DNA from: Fulvivirga imtechensis AK7
Lineage (GTDB): Bacteria; Bacteroidota; Bacteroidia; Cytophagales; Cyclobacteriaceae
Length of the DNA stretch: 64,000 nucleotides
NCBI RefSeq assembly: GCF_000331535.1
Contig: NZ_AMZN01000087.1
Span: forward strand, 1-64,000
Reading direction: 5' to 3'
Shown: piece after piece, positions 61,857-64,000 of the stretch
How positions within the stretch are numbered: the stretch's first letter is position 1
Layout: each line of letters starts with the position of its first letter
Translations under genes and position numbers: made by a program
Notes under the pieces: model-generated
The model's input: the letters and a program-made list of their open reading frames with translations, nothing else
What the model was told of the DNA's origin: nothing
Database searches by the model: none

Positions 61857-62297
61857 TGATATATAAGCTTTCTCCTTTGGCCCGGTGATATTATAGAGTC
61901 TCCACACATATTGCTCAATGCTTAAAGGATCTACTCGTCAAAAGTAGGACGGGATGCCGCGCTTTTAATCCAAATGGCGCGGTTATTTCTCACCCATTTT
62001 AATTTTTTGCATCAGTTCAGGTGCTTCTTTTCAATCATCATATAAGAGCTGATATAACTCGACAATATTGACGTCAGGGGGAGGTTTATACCCTAAAAAC
62101 ATCCTTTGTGGTGATAAAAATACTCCAAAAATCAAGCATTTAGGGGGATTTTAATGACTACCCATTTTGAGACCTTTGATTAAGATCCGAATTAGGTTTT
62201 GCAGCATCATTGGTATTCCAAATATTATTTCATACCCAATCTTGAAAGCTTAATCATAAGGAGGTCGAATTTCATTTTATCACTTAAACAGTACAAT
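61857..62297. other. Regulatory interval upstream of susC, 441 bp
   Basis: Holds a hairpin CCGCGC (61957-61962) with GCGCGG (61977-61982), and the inverted repeat CCCTAAA (62091-62097) with TTTAGGG (62139-62145), spaced 41 bp. No ORF. The latter could be a regulator-binding site. An AAGGAGGT stretch at 62258-62265 is too far (32 bp) from the susC ATG to act as its ribosome-binding site. Confidence 0.45.
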
Positions 62298-64000
62298 ATG
62301 AAGAAGTTTTTACTCTTTAGTTTCATGCTGGTGCTGGCTTTCGGAAGCTCCGACTTGTTAGCCCAGGAAAGAACGGTGTCGGGAAAGGTGACTTCACTGG
62401 ATGAAGGACAGCCGCTACCCGGTGTAAACGTGGTGCTGAAAGGTACTACTACCGGTACAGTTACCGATATCGATGGTAACTACAGGTTAAATGTTCCGCA
62501 AGAAGGAGGAACATTGATATTTTCATTCATCGGCTTGGAGTCGCAGGAAACGGTGATTGGCACCAGGTCTGTAATTGATGTTCAAATGGCTTCTGATGTT
62601 ACCCAACTGAGCGAGGTCATCGTTACTGCCCAGGGTATAAGAAGAGAAGCTAAAGCACTTGGCTATGGTGTAGAGCGTGTAGGAGGTGATCAGGTACAAC
62701 AGGTATCAGAACCAGATCCTCTGAGAGCGTTGCAAGGTAAAATACCAGGAGTTAACATCATCAGTTCAAGTAGCGCTCCGGGTAGTGCTACCAGGTTGAC
62801 CATTAGAGGTAATTCGTCTCTGCTTGGCGATAATCAACCGTTATTTGTAGTTGATGGTGTACCTTTCAATAACAGCACCAACGCTACATTCAACCAACTT
62901 ACCGGTGGAGGTTCTTATGGTAGCCGTATTCAGGATTTGGATCCTAACAACATCGAGTCTATGACCGTACTCAAGGGAGCTGCTGCTGCCGCACTGTATG
63001 GCTCAAGAGCGGCTAACGGTGTTGTGCTGATCACTACCAAGTCAGGTAGCCCTACAGTATCTAAAAAGGGATTAGAAATCACCCTTAATTCTGCTTACAC
63101 AATGGAAGAGGTGGCTAACCTGCCGGACTATCAGAACACCTATGGTACTGGTACCAACTTCAACTATAGCCAGGTAAACGGTTCGTGGGGCGCCCCGTTT
63201 GTTGGGACAAAACCTTATGCTTCGGTTACAGAAATACCTCACTGGTATGATGGTGTTATCGGGCTGGAGGAATACTGGGGCACAACAGTTCCATACCGCG
63301 CATATCCTGATAACGTAAAGGATTTCTTCAAAACAGGCCATATACTTGAAAACTCTATCTCAGTAAGCGGTGGTAATGAGAATTCCGTACTTACCGTGGT
63401 GGCAAGCAGGACAAATCAGGAAGGTATTGTTCCTGAAACAGAGTTTAAAAGAACTAATTTCAGTATCGGAGGACAAACAATACTGGCCAACGGATTTACC
63501 ATTGGAGGTAACTTACAGTACACCAATTCATTCCAGCACAGTTTCCAGGGTGGCGCTAACAATGCTATAGGTAATGCTTCAGCATTTGGCCGTACCCTCT
63601 ACCTGGGAAGAAACTGGGACCTTCATGGGCAACCCTATCAGAATCCGCTAACCGGAGGGAGTGTATTCTTTATAGCTACTTCGCAATCTGATAACCCTCT
63701 TTGGTCTGTTAAAAATGCCGGAATGGAATCCGAAACAGACAGGTACACAGCTACTGTCAATGTAGGATACGATGTTCTGGACTGGTTGAATGTTGGTGCA
63801 AGACTCGGTGTGAATGGCTATACTCAACGTCAAACAGACTGGTTCCGTCCCGGATCGAGAGGAGCCAATGGTTCCGGTCAGATCACTGATTTTGATGTAG
63901 CATTCCAGGAAGTAGACTACAACCTGATCATTACAGCTACCAGAGATATTACAGAAGATATCGGCTTCAGAGGTTTGATCGGTCACAATATTAACCAAAG
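62298..64000 (+). CDS. SusC/RagA-family TonB-linked outer-membrane protein, 3' truncated by the window
   Basis: At least 567 codons from the ATG at 62298, open to the window end, so no stop is seen. Signal peptide MKKFLLFSFMLVLAFGSS to ...LAQ. Then a carboxypeptidase-regulatory-like domain (GKVTSLDEGQPLPGVNVV, DIDGNYRLNVPQEGG), the TonB-box-like segment and plug domain (SEVIVTAQGIRREAKALGYG, NQPLFVVDGVPFNN, LKGAAAAALYGSRAANGVV), then barrel strands. These import glycans or peptides with a SusD partner, which would be expected beyond the edge. The absence of this frame in simple stop-to-stop scans is due to the edge. Confidence 0.94.
   Translation, partial: MKKFLLFSFMLVLAFGSSDLLAQERTVSGKVTSLDEGQPLPGVNVVLKGTTTGTVTDIDGNYRLNVPQEGGTLIFSFIGLESQETVIGTRSVIDVQMASDVTQLSEVIVTAQGIRREAKALGYGVERVGGDQVQQVSEPDPLRALQGKIPGVNIISSSSAPGSATRLTIRGNSSLLGDNQPLFVVDGVPFNNSTNATFNQLTGGGSYGSRIQDLDPNNIESMTVLKGAAAAALYGSRAANGVVLITTKSGSPTVSKKGLEITLNSAYTMEEVANLPDYQNTYGTGTNFNYSQVNGSWGAPFVGTKPYASVTEIPHWYDGVIGLEEYWGTTVPYRAYPDNVKDFFKTGHILENSISVSGGNENSVLTVVASRTNQEGIVPETEFKRTNFSIGGQTILANGFTIGGNLQYTNSFQHSFQGGANNAIGNASAFGRTLYLGRNWDLHGQPYQNPLTGGSVFFIATSQSDNPLWSVKNAGMESETDRYTATVNVGYDVLDWLNVGARLGVNGYTQRQTDWFRPGSRGANGSGQITDFDVAFQEVDYNLIITATRDITEDIGFRGLIGHNINQ

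Noticed and set aside
62258-62265. AAGGAGGT as ribosome-binding site of susC
   Set aside because: It is 32 bp from the ATG, and strong Shine-Dalgarno sequences are not usual in this phylum.

Overview
The window looks like chromosome from a member of the Bacteroidota, most likely a cytophagalean marine or soil gliding-type bacterium. The sequence is AT-rich. It encodes a SusC/RagA TonB-linked porin (cut by the right edge), a PorV2/PorU2 type IX secretion pair, a probable T9SS cargo with a C-terminal sorting domain, two-component regulator propeller kinases, DUF4199, DUF5916, DUF2116 and DUF7009 proteins, and several promoters of the Bacteroidota TAnnTTTG type. I cannot name the species. I saw no rRNA, tRNA or CRISPR array.

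Layout. 1-7.3 kb: heptamer repeats, a secreted carboxypeptidase-regulatory-like protein, an OmpA/PD40 envelope protein, and a tight four-gene cluster of exported proteins ending in a modular leucine-rich-repeat protein. 7.4-11.2 kb: ketopantoate reductase, an AraC regulator, a DUF2116 zinc protein, a short tail-less SSB, then a DUF559 (Vsr-like) endonuclease bracketed by two nearly identical 327-bp elements with perfect 18-bp terminal inverted repeats. 11.2-19.6 kb: ExbD, a BatA-type membrane protein, a dihydroorotase homologue lacking key metal ligands, two DUF4199 proteins, two GT2 glycosyltransferases and a methyltransferase. 19.7-24.2 kb: adaptor, ABC permease and TolC-type channel with no ATPase, plus a small secreted basic protein. 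24.2-31.1 kb: heptamer arrays, purB, a DUF5916 outer-membrane protein, a PaaE-like reductase, an M3 oligopeptidase. 31.4-35.9 kb: a small unknown protein joined to a TPR histidine kinase, and a yceI-marR-dihaem cytochrome c operon with operator palindromes next to a promoter motif. 36-44.5 kb: T9SS cargo, RRM protein, GNAT, TrmN6, then fhs-fdhD-DUF7009 (formate/C1). 44-51.5 kb: an ECF41 sigma factor with its carboxymuconolactone-decarboxylase partner, an S41 peptidase lipoprotein, DUF3995, a small lipoprotein, and a PadR/PspC pair. 51.8-64 kb: porV2-porU2, a propeller histidine kinase with its LuxR-type regulator, and susC.

The most unusual content is in the repeats. There are four kinds: the DUF559-associated TIR element (two copies), a 125-164 bp palindromic element with TIRs beginning TTAGTGTCT (four copies, each close to a gene 3' end), period-7 arrays (TAACAAT, AACTGTG/AGTTCTC, TAGGCAG) that repeatedly abut stop codons, and a single 134-bp element bounded by TCGTCATCC/GGATGACGA. 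Together they suggest a genome rich in small non-autonomous elements at gene ends.
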